Assembly (NCBI RefSeq): GCF_000340215.1
Contig: NW_006921544.1
Span: 836,599-900,598, forward strand
Reading direction: 5' to 3'
Length of the DNA stretch: 64,000 nt
From: Pseudocercospora fijiensis CIRAD86
Lineage: Eukaryota; Ascomycota; Dothideomycetes; Mycosphaerellales; Mycosphaerellaceae
Made by a program: the position numbers and the translations under genes. Below the pieces are notes generated by a model. The model made no database searches, was not told the DNA's origin, and saw only the letters and a list, made by a program, of their open reading frames with translations. Position 1 is the stretch's first letter. Every line of letters begins with the position of its first letter. Below are positions 23,241-33,834 of this stretch, in pieces.

Positions 23241-24058
23241 AAAATACTATAAGAAAATCTTTTTTAGTTTATTTAGTAGGTTCGTTTCGATATTCCTATA
23301 CAAGAAGGTAGTATATTAGGCTATTTTCCCCTAATAGTACCCTAGGGTAGTATTAGGATTTAGCCTCCTAGTAGTCGCCTAGGTACTACTAGGAGCTTAA
23401 TTAATAATTTTTAATAAAAAGCCGCTCGGAGGAAGGAACTTTAGCCTCTATTTACTCCTAGATTCTAGAGACTAGTTCCCTCGCTAACTATTATTATATC
23501 CTTTAGCTAGGTAGGGGGGTAGGGGCCTTCTTTTCCTAGTAGAGGGCGAAGTACTATCTAAGCGAGGCTACGAGTCGGGGAGTAATCTACCTAATTAATA
23601 GTAACTCTCTAGTTATCTAACCTAATATCTAGAAGTTACTATCTATCGATAGTCTTAGTAGGACCCGGTAAGGTTAATAGGTAATTAATCTATCTCCTCT
23701 TTAAGCTACTAGTCCGCGTTACTATCTTATAACCGGGCCGGTAGGTAGTAGCTTATTTCGAGTAAGCGGTACTAAATAGGTCTTCGACCCGGAGCCGAGT
23801 CCTTAGAAACTAGCTATAGTCGTAGACTAGGCCCTAAGCTATAATAGTCCTAAGGGTTTATAGCTTCTTAGTATTAAAGAGATACCCTCGTTAAGAGGTT
23901 TTTTATATATCGTCATAGCCCCTTTAAGATACTTCTATATCGTCCGTATCCTAGGCTCTTATTATATCCTCGCTTCGGTTATAGCTATTCGTACCCTAAG
24001 ACTACCTTTAATATACCTATACCTATTAGATATAAAGAGATAGCCCTACCTTTAGGTT
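23241..24058 (-). other. Element C 5' leader
   Basis: This 0.8-kb stretch between the 5' LTR and gag is the only copy of the family's leader in the window. It contains a GC-cored palindrome at 23330-23357. A primer-binding site should begin at 24058 on the minus strand, reading AACCTAAAGGTAGGG after the LTR end; I could not match it to a tRNA. No coding motif is seen. Confidence 0.6.
23330..23357. repeat. GC-cored palindrome in the C leader
   Basis: CCTAATAGTACCC / GGGTAGTATTAGG, nearly perfect over 28 bp. No homologue is available because A and B lack this region in the window. Confidence 0.8.
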
Positions 24059-24446
<388 letters not shown>

Positions 24447-27193
24447 CTATATAGACGATATCTTAATCTATAGCAAAATAAAAGGGAGTACTATAAGTAT
24501 ATTAAAAGGATACTTTAGAAACTCGAGGAAGCTAGACTATATATCGATATTAATAAATATAAATTTTTTAAGTTAAAGGGAAAGTTCCTAGGCCTTATCG
24601 TATTATTAGAGGGTATCCGAATAGATCCCGGTAAAATCGATACTATTATAAACTAGGGAGTACTATAAAATATATAACAAGTCTATAGTTTTTTCGGTTC
24701 CGCTAACTTCTACTAGAGATTTATTAAAAACTTTAGCGGAATCGCCTGTTCTTTTATAGCCCTTACGCGGAAATATATTAACTTAAAGTAGATAAGGCCT
24801 ATTAAGAAGCCTTCGACTAGGTATAATAAAGTTTTACGACCGTACCGATCTTATAGTACTTTAACTTTAATAAAGAAATACGTCTAGAAACTAATACTTC
24901 CGATAGTATAATAGGCGACGTTCTTTATTAAAGAGCAACCCTAGTATATACGTAGTTACCTATAGCCTATCTTTCTAAGAAAATATCTCCTACCGAGTAT
25001 AACTATAATATCTACGATAACAAACTCTTAGCTATTTTTAAGGCCTTCGAAGAATAGCGCCTAGAGCTTAAAGGTTCTAAATTGCTAATCTAAGTTAGCT
25101 TAGATTAAAAAAATCTTATATACTTTCTAAAAGGTAAACTTCTTAGCTATAGGTAAGTACGCTAGAGTAAGTTTTTTTTTCCGGGTTAACTTTATTATTT
25201 AATATATATCCGGTAAAGCCAACTCCTAAGGCGACGTACTTACGAGACGTAACGGAGATATTCTCTTAGATCGGGGCCCGTAGCGCGAAGAATAGTCTAT
25301 CCTTATAGAGTATAACCTTAGCTAAGAGCTATACGAGCTTCTCGGAGATAACTTTACTAGCCCCCTATGTCTTATAGGCTCCTTCGTTCTAATAGCCGCT
25401 CCTATCTTTTTAGGAGAAGACGATAGCTCGGATAACGAAGATACGAGCTCTAAAAGCTCTAATAGTAACTAGGAAAGCGAGGAGGAAGTATAGGACCTCC
25501 TCGAGCCTATATAGCCTAAGTAGTAGCTAATAAGTATATACTAAAGACGCTTTCGCTAAGAGCCTAATCTATACCCTATAGAACGAAGAACGCCTATACG
25601 AGAATGTTTTACTCTTAGAATACAAACTCCATAGAACTCTATCCTAAGCGCCTTATATAACCTTAAGAAATACCCTCTACGTCCTAGACTTCGAAGATCT
25701 ACGCGACTAAATACAAGTTTAGCTTACGACCCTCTCGGAATAGTATATCCTAGCCGAGCTAGGGTACTATTATAGCTTTAGAAGTAGTACTACTAGCCCG
25801 ATCTATACCTAGATATCGACCGATTCGTTAGAAACTATATAGTCTACTATAGACTAAAGATAGATACGCGCAAGCCGTAAGGATTACTAAAGCCTCTAGA
25901 AATTCCTCCGCGACCGTAGTAGTATATTATAATAGATTTTATTATAAGCCTACTAGAAGGTTTCGATATTAATAGCCTCTAGTTTTAAAATATACTAGTC
26001 GTTATTTGCCGCCTTACTAAACGTAAGAAGGTATTAAACGCCCGTAGTCTAACTATAAAGAATACGGCTTAGTTCTTCTACTAGAACGTATAGAGAGATA
26101 TAGGCCTGCCTAATTTAAGTATATCTAATCGTAGCCCGAATTTTAGTATCCGCTTTATAAAGCGCCTCTATAAGCGACTTAAAATCTAAGTACGCCTTTT
26201 AACGGCTTACTACCTATAGACCGACGAGTAAACGGAACGTACTAACTCTTAGATTAAATAGATTATTATATATTCTAATAATTACTATTAAATACCTAGC
26301 TAAGATCGACGCCTTTAATTAAATTTACTATAAATAGTTAGGAATTAGCTATAACTTAAAGTACGCCTTTCTACGCTTTAACTAGTTTTTATTCCTAACC
26401 CGGTATAGAACTAGTAGAGATGAAACCGGAACTACCGGTAAACGACCTAAAAAGAGATACTAATATCTTCGCTCTTTAGATAGGTTAGGCCGCTTAAGAG
26501 CTATAGGACGAAATAAGGTATACTTAGGAACTATACTAGTACTACGCTAATTAGCGTAGACGCGCCGCGCTAGATTACTAAGTCGGATATTACGTCTATA
26601 TCGACTTATAGTATACTAGAACTAACCGACCTTAGAAAGAACTTAACTAGAGAAACGTAGGACCTTTCCGGATTATAAGGAAAGTCGGTATATATATATA
26701 CGAGATAGACCTCCCCGAAAATATTAATAATTACCTAGTAAAGTACAATATTAACCTAGGGACCGCCGGAGAAATTATAGATCCCGAAAACATCCCGCTA
26801 ATTCCGGAAGCTCCTAAGGCTACTAATTAGGCTAAAGATAAGCCGGAGTCTACTTTAGATATAGTACGAGCAATTATCGCCTAGAGCTTTAGTAATAGGA
26901 ACTTCGGTAATCTAAACCCTCCTAGACTATAGGGAGAGATATAGTAGGAGGGGTACTTAGAGGAAGATACTATCTAGGAATATCTTTATTCGCGAAGTAA
27001 TCGAAGATTTCCTACGAGACTATACTAACTATTTAACTATAGAGTTAGCTATTCTAGAGTACTTCCTCTAAGAAGTATACGAATAGAATTTAGAATAAGG
27101 TCTACGACCCGAACTAGGGTAAGAATACTAGTACCTATTATATATAGAGCTCCTTTAACGTTATAGGAACTCCGCGTAAAGCGTAGGAGGGTT
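24447..27193 (+). pseudogene. Gypsy-1 family copy 2: pol from RT active site to integrase
   Basis: The sequence starts inside RT at YIDDILIYS, where the YxDD box is intact, and is homologous to 2195-4969. The one-base frame change after that box found in copy 1 is present here too. RNase H is around 24890, with LTRRNGDILLDRG near 25230. The integrase includes FIISLLEGFDINSLQF-like text at 25935 and ISNRSPNF near 26130 (second catalytic Asp to Asn). The C-terminus LGPFRIIRKVG-like text lies near 26660. It ends with the polypurine tract GGAGGG. The 5' part of the element is missing, cut by element C. Confidence 0.9.
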
Positions 27194-27860
27194 TACTATT
27201 ATAGTAGCTACCTAGGATATATCGATAAGTATTATAGGCTAGCCGCTATACTATAAGGTAATATTAGATTTTAGGTACCTTAGTAGTAGGGCCCTCTAGC
27301 GAAATAGATCGCCTAGTTAGCCTCCTATCTAGCCGTATAATATATTATCTTAGAGACTTCCGCGGAGGCCGTATATAGTAGATTAATACGTTATATCTTA
27401 ATATACGAACGACGGAAGGGTATCGATCTACGCTTACGCGCGTACGAACGATAGTAAGTAAGATATATAGAGCTATATAATACATCTAAGTAGTAGGAAG
27501 GAGCCGGAGGATATAGAAGAGCTAGGAGAAATATATTTATATAAGAGCGGTTAAACAAGTTCCCGCGCGCGCTCGCGTATAGCGTATAGTAAAGGACCTA
27601 AAGATAGAGGTTTACTAAGAAGTAAGTAAGTAAAATATATATACATACGCTTACGCGACGGACGCGTCCGACGCTTATAATATAAGATACTTAGTAAGGG
27701 GCTCTCCCTTTAAGACTCCCTTTTCTCCTTCCTTCGTAGATTATATTCTATAGTTAGTAGCTATATTAGTTTAGTACTTTTTATAGTTGAGTTTAAAGCT
27801 TAGTTTAGTTTAGTTTAAAGTTTAGTATTTATTCTTACTATATAGCCTCTAACCCTTATA
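27194..27860 (+). repeat. Gypsy-1 family 3' LTR, copy 2
   Basis: It matches 4970-5676 from TACTATTATAGTAGC to CCTCTAACCCTTATA. It is about 40 bp shorter, with a gap in the region of 5380-5420 of copy 1 (around 27570). Near 27785-27820 a short GTTTAGTTTAGT-like repeat is expanded relative to copy 1. Confidence 0.78.
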
Positions 27861-29328
27861 AAAGGCTATCCCTATCTAAATTATAGTCCCTACCGATATA
27901 TATAAGACTAAGGGTTACTCTATATCCGAGACTATATATAGTATCTCGCGCTAGTAGGTATACTATACGCTACGCCCTTCCGCTTCTATAATAGCCCTAC
28001 TCTTCTAAAGCTCGCTATTATACTTCTACTTCTTAAAGTCTATTACTAGTAGGAGATCGTTTTCTTATCTAAGTTTAGAATAGAAGCCCTTCGAAACTAG
28101 TTTAATTATCTTTCTTAGTAACTAAGACAAACTATAGCCCCTAGTATCCTAGCCTATCTAGCCTCTAGAGTTCCGATCCCTTAAGCCTCTACTCTAATAA
28201 TTCCTTCTTCCCTATTCCTACCTTCTTTAAGATTCCTAGAAAACCCTTATAAAGAAGTCGTCTTAAACGATACTCTTAATAGCCTTCCTGTCCCTACCTC
28301 TACTATCCCTAATACTATCCCTACTACTATCCCTACTACTATCCCTACTACTATCCCTACTACTATCCCTACTACTCTAGGCGAGTTATACTATATTAGA
28401 GATCTTATAATCTTAATATAGTCGAAGAAGCTAATAAAGAATTAGATTTTAGCGACTATGAGGAGGCTATAGTAGTTAATACCCTTATATCTCCTCGTAG
28501 CTAAGATCTCCGCTTAGGAATAGTCTCTCTATTACTACTATCGCTTATATAAGCCGGACCCGAAAGGCTACTACTAAGTAGAAGGATACTATAGAAACTA
28601 AGTATAATTATAATATAGTTAGAGGCTAAGCGATTATAATACGGAGGATCGAATCCGAAAATAAGCCTAGCCTTAAAGAGGTATTAAACGATCCCTAAGC
28701 CTACTATCCCTACGAGCTTAGTCTAATAAAATAGTTAGCCGTAATAGCCCTACTACTAGCCCTTCTAGTACCTACCGTTAACCTACTACTAAGATTTTAA
28801 ATAACAATCCTAGCCTACCTAAGGATAGCGACGTAGAAATAGACGACGTATCTATTCCTATCTAAAGACCTATCTCTAAAGAACCGTTAAAAGAGGTAAA
28901 CCCTCTAAGCCGGTAAAGGGCCCCTAGAAAGGAGCCTAAGACGACTAATATAATTAAGAACATTTAGAAGTGTTATAAAGATCCTAACTTTGAGGTAAAA
29001 AATAGTATATAGCTTAGTAGAACGGAGGCCCTTAGCTATATTCTAGAATACTAAAAGCTTATCGCCCGCTAGCCTAATAATAACGCTCTTACTTTAAGGA
29101 TTCGGGAGCTTAAAAAGGGCGAGGCTAATAAGGTTCCCTACTAGATTATAGAAATAGCTAGTAGGGTAGCTACCCTAGCTACTATAAGACCTAGGCCTAG
29201 GCGATTTTAATACTATCCTATTCTAGTCCTTATCTCTACTCGAGACTTCTTTACTAGCCTTAGCGAGTAAAGCTAAGAAGAGGATAAGGAAGCTAACGAT
29301 AAAATTGTTCGAGACCCTAATAAAATTA
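27861..29328. other. Unassigned DNA with a 12-bp coding-like repeat, interrupted by the hAT element
   Basis: No domain is recognised. A plus frame near 28930-29200 reads a charged, helix-rich stretch (RTEALSYILEY, ALTLRIRELKKGEANK, IIEIASRVATLATI) that resembles protein more than noise, but all frames lack TGA here, so this is weak. The hAT element is inserted at 29329-29336, and the interrupted sequence resumes at 39128. Confidence 0.35.
28296..28380. repeat. 12-bp tandem repeat CTACTACTATCC
   Basis: There are four perfect units at 28321-28368 plus degenerate units on both sides. In one plus frame the unit encodes Pro-Thr-Thr-Ile, a pattern common in low-complexity protein linkers, but no gene could be confirmed. 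Confidence 0.9.
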
Positions 29329-29336
29329 GCTAAATA
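29329..29336. repeat. hAT target-site duplication, left copy (GCTAAATA)
   Basis: The 8-bp string GCTAAATA precedes the left inverted end and recurs directly after the right inverted end at 39120-39127. Eight bases is the length expected for hAT insertion. Confidence 0.93.
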
Positions 29337-29356
29337 TAGACCCCGTAGTAGTTCGG
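29337..29356 (+). repeat. hAT left terminal inverted repeat
   Basis: It reads TAGACCCCGTAGTAGTTCGG and is identical to the reverse complement of 39100-39119. The first base may have been C (CAG is the common hAT end) before RIP. It is followed by GTTTAGTTTAGTTTG-type subterminal repeats up to about 29420. Confidence 0.93.
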
Positions 29357-29689
29357 GTTAGTTTAGTTTAGTTTGCTAAGCCGAAGATCTAGTTTGGTTT
29401 AGGTTGGTTTGCTAAGCAACTATAGGATTAGCTAGTTCGAACTATAGAATTTATCGGTTTCTAAGAAGTGTAAGAATGTCTACGTAACTCGAAGCAAGCC
29501 CTTTATAAGATACGAGAGTATAGCCGGTAGCGTAGCCGGCATTTTTTAGTTATAGGAAGGTACTTATATAACCCTAAATCTATAGACAATTAGCTAAGGG
29601 CACTAACTAATTAAAAGCATATATATACAAGCTATTATAGTTCAGTTTAGAAACTATACTTATTAGGTATGAATTTTATCCTTTCGCTC

Positions 29690-30925
29690 GCTATTTAATT
29701 CCCTAACTACTTAGTAGAATGTTATTATCTAGATCTAGGTAGAACTTATCGATTTCCCTAGAAGCCCTCCTTAAGAAGTTCTAACACTTTCTAACTAAAC
29801 TATTCTCTAATATTAAGTACTAGGATAGGTCCTCCCTCGGTATTAGTATAGTATATAAAAGAGCTATAAGGCAGCTCTATAGAACGTTCTACTAGTTACT
29901 CGCTATACTAAGGCCGAATGCTAGTTCGTTCCTTAGAACTCTTAGTTATTTAGGAGATATTAAGGATAGGGCAGGTAGTAACTTCGTATTATATAAGGAG
30001 GTAGAGGCTAATATAGAGGAGTCCTTTAACCTATAGAAGATAGTAAAAGATATAGAGGCAGCTATAGGTCTAGGTACCTAGTTAAATTTCTAGTAGGTAG
30101 AGTATAAGGATATTTAGAGGGAGTATTAGGTAGAGTTGCGAAGGCAGGTATATAATATAGTCTAGAAAACAGGGATAATGCCTATAACTATAAGTATTAG
30201 GCTCTTTAACCTTCCTTATTTTTGCCTGTTTTCTTTTTATAAAAATCTAAACTAATACAAATTAACCGGAATGTCTATCTTCTTTTAGTTCTTTAAAAAA
30301 CCTAGTAGCGTAGCCGGTAGCGTAGCCGGCAGCGTAGCCGGCAGCGTAGCCGGCCTTTTAACTCCTTAGTACTAACGGGATTTTCGAAGACTTCTATTCC
30401 GTACGGCTAATAAAGTATACTATACTATATATATATACTTAGAGAGTATTTAGAGCGCGGTATATAGCGCCGTATAATAGCGGCTTATTTCGTATATAGA
30501 AAAGCTTATAGACGATACTACGAATATCCTTCCTACTAGAATATCTATCCTACCTAGTACTATCTCGAATGTAGACATTCTAGCCTTTTAGAATCTAATC
30601 GAGTACTTTAAAATCCTTGTCTATAATCATTATACGCTTCGCGTAGATAGCTATAAGGTTAACCGCTAAAATAGTATTAGTATAGTCCGAAAAGAGGTAG
30701 AAGAGAAATATATATTCGAAGATACGAACTAGGTAGGCTTCTATAGCCTCTTAAAGGGCGCCTATCGCGGAGGCTTAGAAGCGAAGGTCCGTTCTATAAT
30801 CCTAGGCAATTTCGCGAATAAGTCGTTAGAAAGGAGCTTTACGGATAAGGAGATTAGAACTCTTCTAATACTTCCGAATCTTACGGAGGGCTACGGCTAA
30901 AGAAGGATTAGTAAAAAGATAGTAA
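29690..30925 (+). pseudogene. Unrecognised coding-like segment in hAT, plus strand (ORF-a)
   Basis: The function is unknown. The frame shows SIVYKRAIRQLYRTFY, LRTLSYLGDIKDRAGSNFV, KIVKDIEAAIG (about 29840-30090), then after an AGCGTAGCCGGC repeat, DDTTNILPTRISILPSTISN (about 30498), NLIEYFKILVYNHYTLRVDS and a C-terminal block ILGNFANKSLERSFTDKEI (about 30800-30870). The last block resembles NFSNESLEGSFRD at about 33070, which supports this frame. The first part may be a separate exon or gene; the motif repeat between them may lie in an intron. Confidence 0.5.
30303..30355. repeat. 12-bp tandem repeat AGCGTAGCCGGC
   Basis: About four units stand head to tail, with small variations (GGT for GGC). 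The unit contains the TAGCCGGC motif that is scattered through the hAT element. Confidence 0.93.
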
Positions 30926-30931
30926 GAATAC

Positions 30932-30963
30932 CGGCTACGCTACCGGCTACGCTACCGGCTATA
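30932..30963. repeat. Inverted copies of the TAGCCGGC repeat
   Basis: Three units of GCCGGCTACGCTA type, the reverse complement of 30303-30355, follow directly after the end of ORF-a. Confidence 0.88.
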
Positions 30964-30984
30964 AATAGGACTTACTTCCTAGGC

Positions 30985-31480
30985 GCTATCGACGCTTCGT
31001 ACGATTATTGCTACTAGTAGTAGAAGCGCTAGTCGTCGTCTTTCGTAGAGCCTTGCCCGCCGTTATCTTACGCGGAGCCTTACTCGCGACGCCCTTTCTA
31101 GTACCGGAGCTAGCGGTAGTAGTAGCAGCCTTCTTACGTTAATATACTATACTCGTTCTACTATTTCCGGTCTTATTACGACCTATAGAAGTAGTAGGTC
31201 CCTTCTTACGAAGCGTCGTAACTTAGTTAAGTAGACTCGGTATTATAAAAGTCGTCGAATTAAGGAAAAAAGTACGTTACGAAGGTATACGAAGGCGCGC
31301 GCGGAGCGAGGATATTACGGAGGTAGTAGATATAGAGCGTAGCGATATAGGTATCGATACGAAGGTTAAATATAGCGAGAGAGGTAGTATCGCGGTATCG
31401 CTAGGTAATAGAGTAAGCGTCGCGTAAGCCTATATTATAGTAACGTTAGAGTAAGGAAAGAAGGTAGGTAGGGCTAAAAA
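30985..31480 (-). pseudogene. Basic Ser/Thr-rich coding-like segment in hAT, minus strand
   Basis: The function is unknown. The minus frame reads LRKKGPTTSIGRNKTGNSRT, KAATTTASSGTRKGVASKAP, RKITAGKALRKTTTSA and NNRTKRR, a Lys/Arg/Thr-rich tail like that of nucleic-acid-binding or nuclear proteins. It lies convergent to ORF-a. RIP leaves all frames superficially similar, so this is tentative. Confidence 0.35.
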
Positions 31481-31772
31481 AGGTAGGTACGGCAAACTTT
31501 GAAATATAGCCGGTATATATAGCTAGTATAGTAATATACGAAAGCCTCCATTTAATAAATAGCTAGCGTAATAATAGTATCTTATTATAGTATAGATATT
31601 CTTTAGTAATTCCCTTACTAGCTATAGTAATCTTATAAGTAACCTAGGCCTATTACTAGGAGATATAAGAAATATAAGGTAGGCTATACTAAACAAGCTA
31701 GTTATTTAGTAGGAAAAGGCCTACTACCGTCTCTATATACTAGCTACGAGTGCCGGCTATCGCTCTAAATTT
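31481..31772. other. hAT interior, nothing recognised
   Basis: There is a TAGCCGG motif near 31505 and another near 31752. No protein motif is seen. Confidence 0.4.
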
Positions 31773-32790
31773 AACTCCGCCCTATTCTAGAGGCTAAGGT
31801 ACCGAGCGGAAACCCTATAGCTTATATTTACTCGGTTGTCGTAGAGCGCTTATAGGTAAGGTATTAGAAAAGAGTATAAAAAGTACAAAAAGAGTATCCT
31901 AGGATATAGGTCGTAAGTAAATAAGAGTAGCACGCCTAGTTATTTATGTAGTACGTTACTCTATACGACTAAGAGCCTATATTATCTCGTACTTCGCTTA
32001 TAAGACCTCGACTCTACTAATATACTATTAATCTCTTCCTCGGTCGCTATCTTAATTCTTCTTCGAGTTGCTAGACTTAGTATATATCTATCGCTATATA
32101 ATAGCGCTACGTATTATAGAGAATTAACTCCGCCGTATCTCGAAGGCTAAGGTACCGAGCGGAAATCTTATAGCTTATATTTACTCGGTTATTGCGGAGC
32201 GATTATAGGTAAGGTATTAGAAAAGAGTATAAAAAGTACGAGAAGAGTATCCTAGGATATAGGTCGTAAGTAAATAAAAGTAGTCCGCCTAGTTATTTAT
32301 ATAGGACGTTACTCTAAATAACTAGGAGCCTATATTATCTTATACTTCGCTTATAAGACCTCGACTCTACTAGTATACTATCGATCTCCTCCTCGGTCGC
32401 TAATACGCTATCTTAATTCTTCTTCGAGTTGCCGGACTTAGTACGTATCTATCGCTATATAATAGCCCTATATATTATAGAGAATCTCTTATTAAAGTTT
32501 CTCTCTCGTAGGCTTACTATCTACCTCGTAGTATAGAGGATTAAAGTGCTAATACTAAAGAATCTTCTTATAGTTAGGATACTAGGACTCCTTAGGACCT
32601 TTATATTTTAGGTCTAAATAGAGACGTATTATAAACGTTCTATCGCCCTTTCGCTTACTACCTACTAGGTCGCGATATACGAAGAAACTAATCTAAATAT
32701 AGCTCGTCTATATAATAGCCGGGTAAATATAGAGCGCTAGGTTTCTACTTCGTACCTTAGATTTAGGGACGGCGCGGAGATAAAATTAGA
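31760..32790 (-). pseudogene. Unrecognised coding-like segment in hAT spanning the tandem duplication
   Basis: The function is unknown. On the minus strand the frame reads YIYPAII, YRDLVGSKRKGDRTFIIRLY and LDLKYKGPKES (about 32730-32560). Each duplicated unit can then be read as SILVESRSYKRS, GGLLLFTYDLYPRILFSYF (LGVLLLFTYDLYPRILFLYF in unit 1) and NRVNISYKISARYLSLRD. The same text in both units is expected from the duplication and is not independent support. It is bounded by TAGCCGG motifs on both sides (about 32800 and 31752). Confidence 0.35.
31773..32486. repeat. Tandem duplication, 353-bp period, two units
   Basis: Unit 1 starts at 31773 and unit 2 at 32126, both with AACTCCGCC. They match through the shared text GGCTAAGGTACCGAGCGGAA, TAGAAAAGAGTATAAAAAGT, TCCTAGGATATAGGTCGTAA and ATCTATCGCTATATAATAGC. 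Unit 2 has a short insertion (TAATACG) near its end. The period is not a multiple of three. Confidence 0.95.
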
Positions 32791-32859
32791 AATATAGCCG
32801 GTATCTATAGCCGGTAAAAGGATGCGAAAATAGGCCTCGTCCTAGGTTAATCTAACGAC

Positions 32860-33210
32860 TAAATACAATTTCTAACTAATCCGCTATAAACCGACGCCGA
32901 ATTTTAGCTAGAAGCTATATATCTTTATTTTAAAGAGTAACCCGCTTCGTATAGATAGTAAGGAGGTTTAAAAGCTTAAGCTCGGTTACGAGAAATGCCT
33001 CCGTAGCTTCCTAAAGAATACTAATCGCCTTAGCTATAAATCGTATACTAGACCGAGAATCTAATATAATTTCTCGAACGAGTCGCTAGAAGGGAGTTTT
33101 AGGGATTAAAAGCTCGGTCCCTCTTTTATTTTAGAAAAGCCGGATCTAGCGAAGGGTAATAGTACCTAGTTTAAAGCGCCGCTTCTTTCTCGTCGAGTCC
33201 TACCTTATTC
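32860..33210 (+). pseudogene. Unrecognised coding-like segment in hAT, plus strand (ORF-b), related to ORF-a
   Basis: The function is unknown. The frame reads KLYIFILKSNPLRIDSKEV, KLKLGYEKCLRSFLKNTNRL, SYTRPRI and NFSNESLEGSFRD, then LGPSFILEKPDLAKGN. The end resembles the C-terminal block of ORF-a (NFANKSLERSFTDKE, then LLILPNLTEG), so the two are probably paralogues within one transposon. Confidence 0.45.
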
Positions 33211-33219
33211 CCTTTTTTT

Positions 33220-33640
33220 AATAGAAAGATAACTTTTCTTCGTAATAGCCTTCGTCTACCTACTCTTTTTAGCTTTCTCCTATTTACCTAAAGCCTTCTT
33301 ATTTTTCGGTACTAGTTTCCGAGGAATCCCTTTCCTTCGTATATACTACGGAGAGTCTTACTCTTCCGATATCTCGTTCTCGCTATAGTCTCCCTATACT
33401 TAGCTTACTTTACCCTTGCCCTTTAGGCTCTAAAGATATTTATCTACGCGTTTAGGCGACGAGGATATATCGGTAGGACCTAGAAAATTAATAAGCCTAT
33501 AATCGTAAAGAGATATTTATACTTCTTACCTTTTAGAACAAATAGTCTTCTATTAAACCGCCTTAGTAGGTTATTATTAGATTCGTATAAAGGATAGTAG
33601 CTTAAAGAAAAGGAGGTAGCCGGCTTAGGAAGGCCTAAAG
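33220..33640 (-). pseudogene. Basic, Lys-rich coding-like segment in hAT, minus strand
   Basis: The function is unknown. The minus frame reads GPTDISSSPKRVDKYL, SLKGKGKVS, GDYSENEISEE, YIRRKGIPRKLVPKNKKALG and TKAITKKSYLSIKKRE. It is hydrophilic and basic. It lies convergent to ORF-b, just as the basic segment at 30985-31480 lies convergent to ORF-a. Tentative, because no homologue is recognised. Confidence 0.35.
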
Positions 33641-33834
33641 AGCCGAATCCTTAAGGTATATTTATTTTTAAAAATATAGGGAAAGGGAAGAAGGAGAGGA
33701 AGAGCGAATAGAGAATTAGAAATAGTCCGTAGGTAAGCGGGGTAGGTTACTATAGTAACTAGTCTATTTAGGTTCTAGGAATTCGGAATATATTAAAGAT
33801 ATATACCGGCTATATACGCCGGCTACGTTACCTT

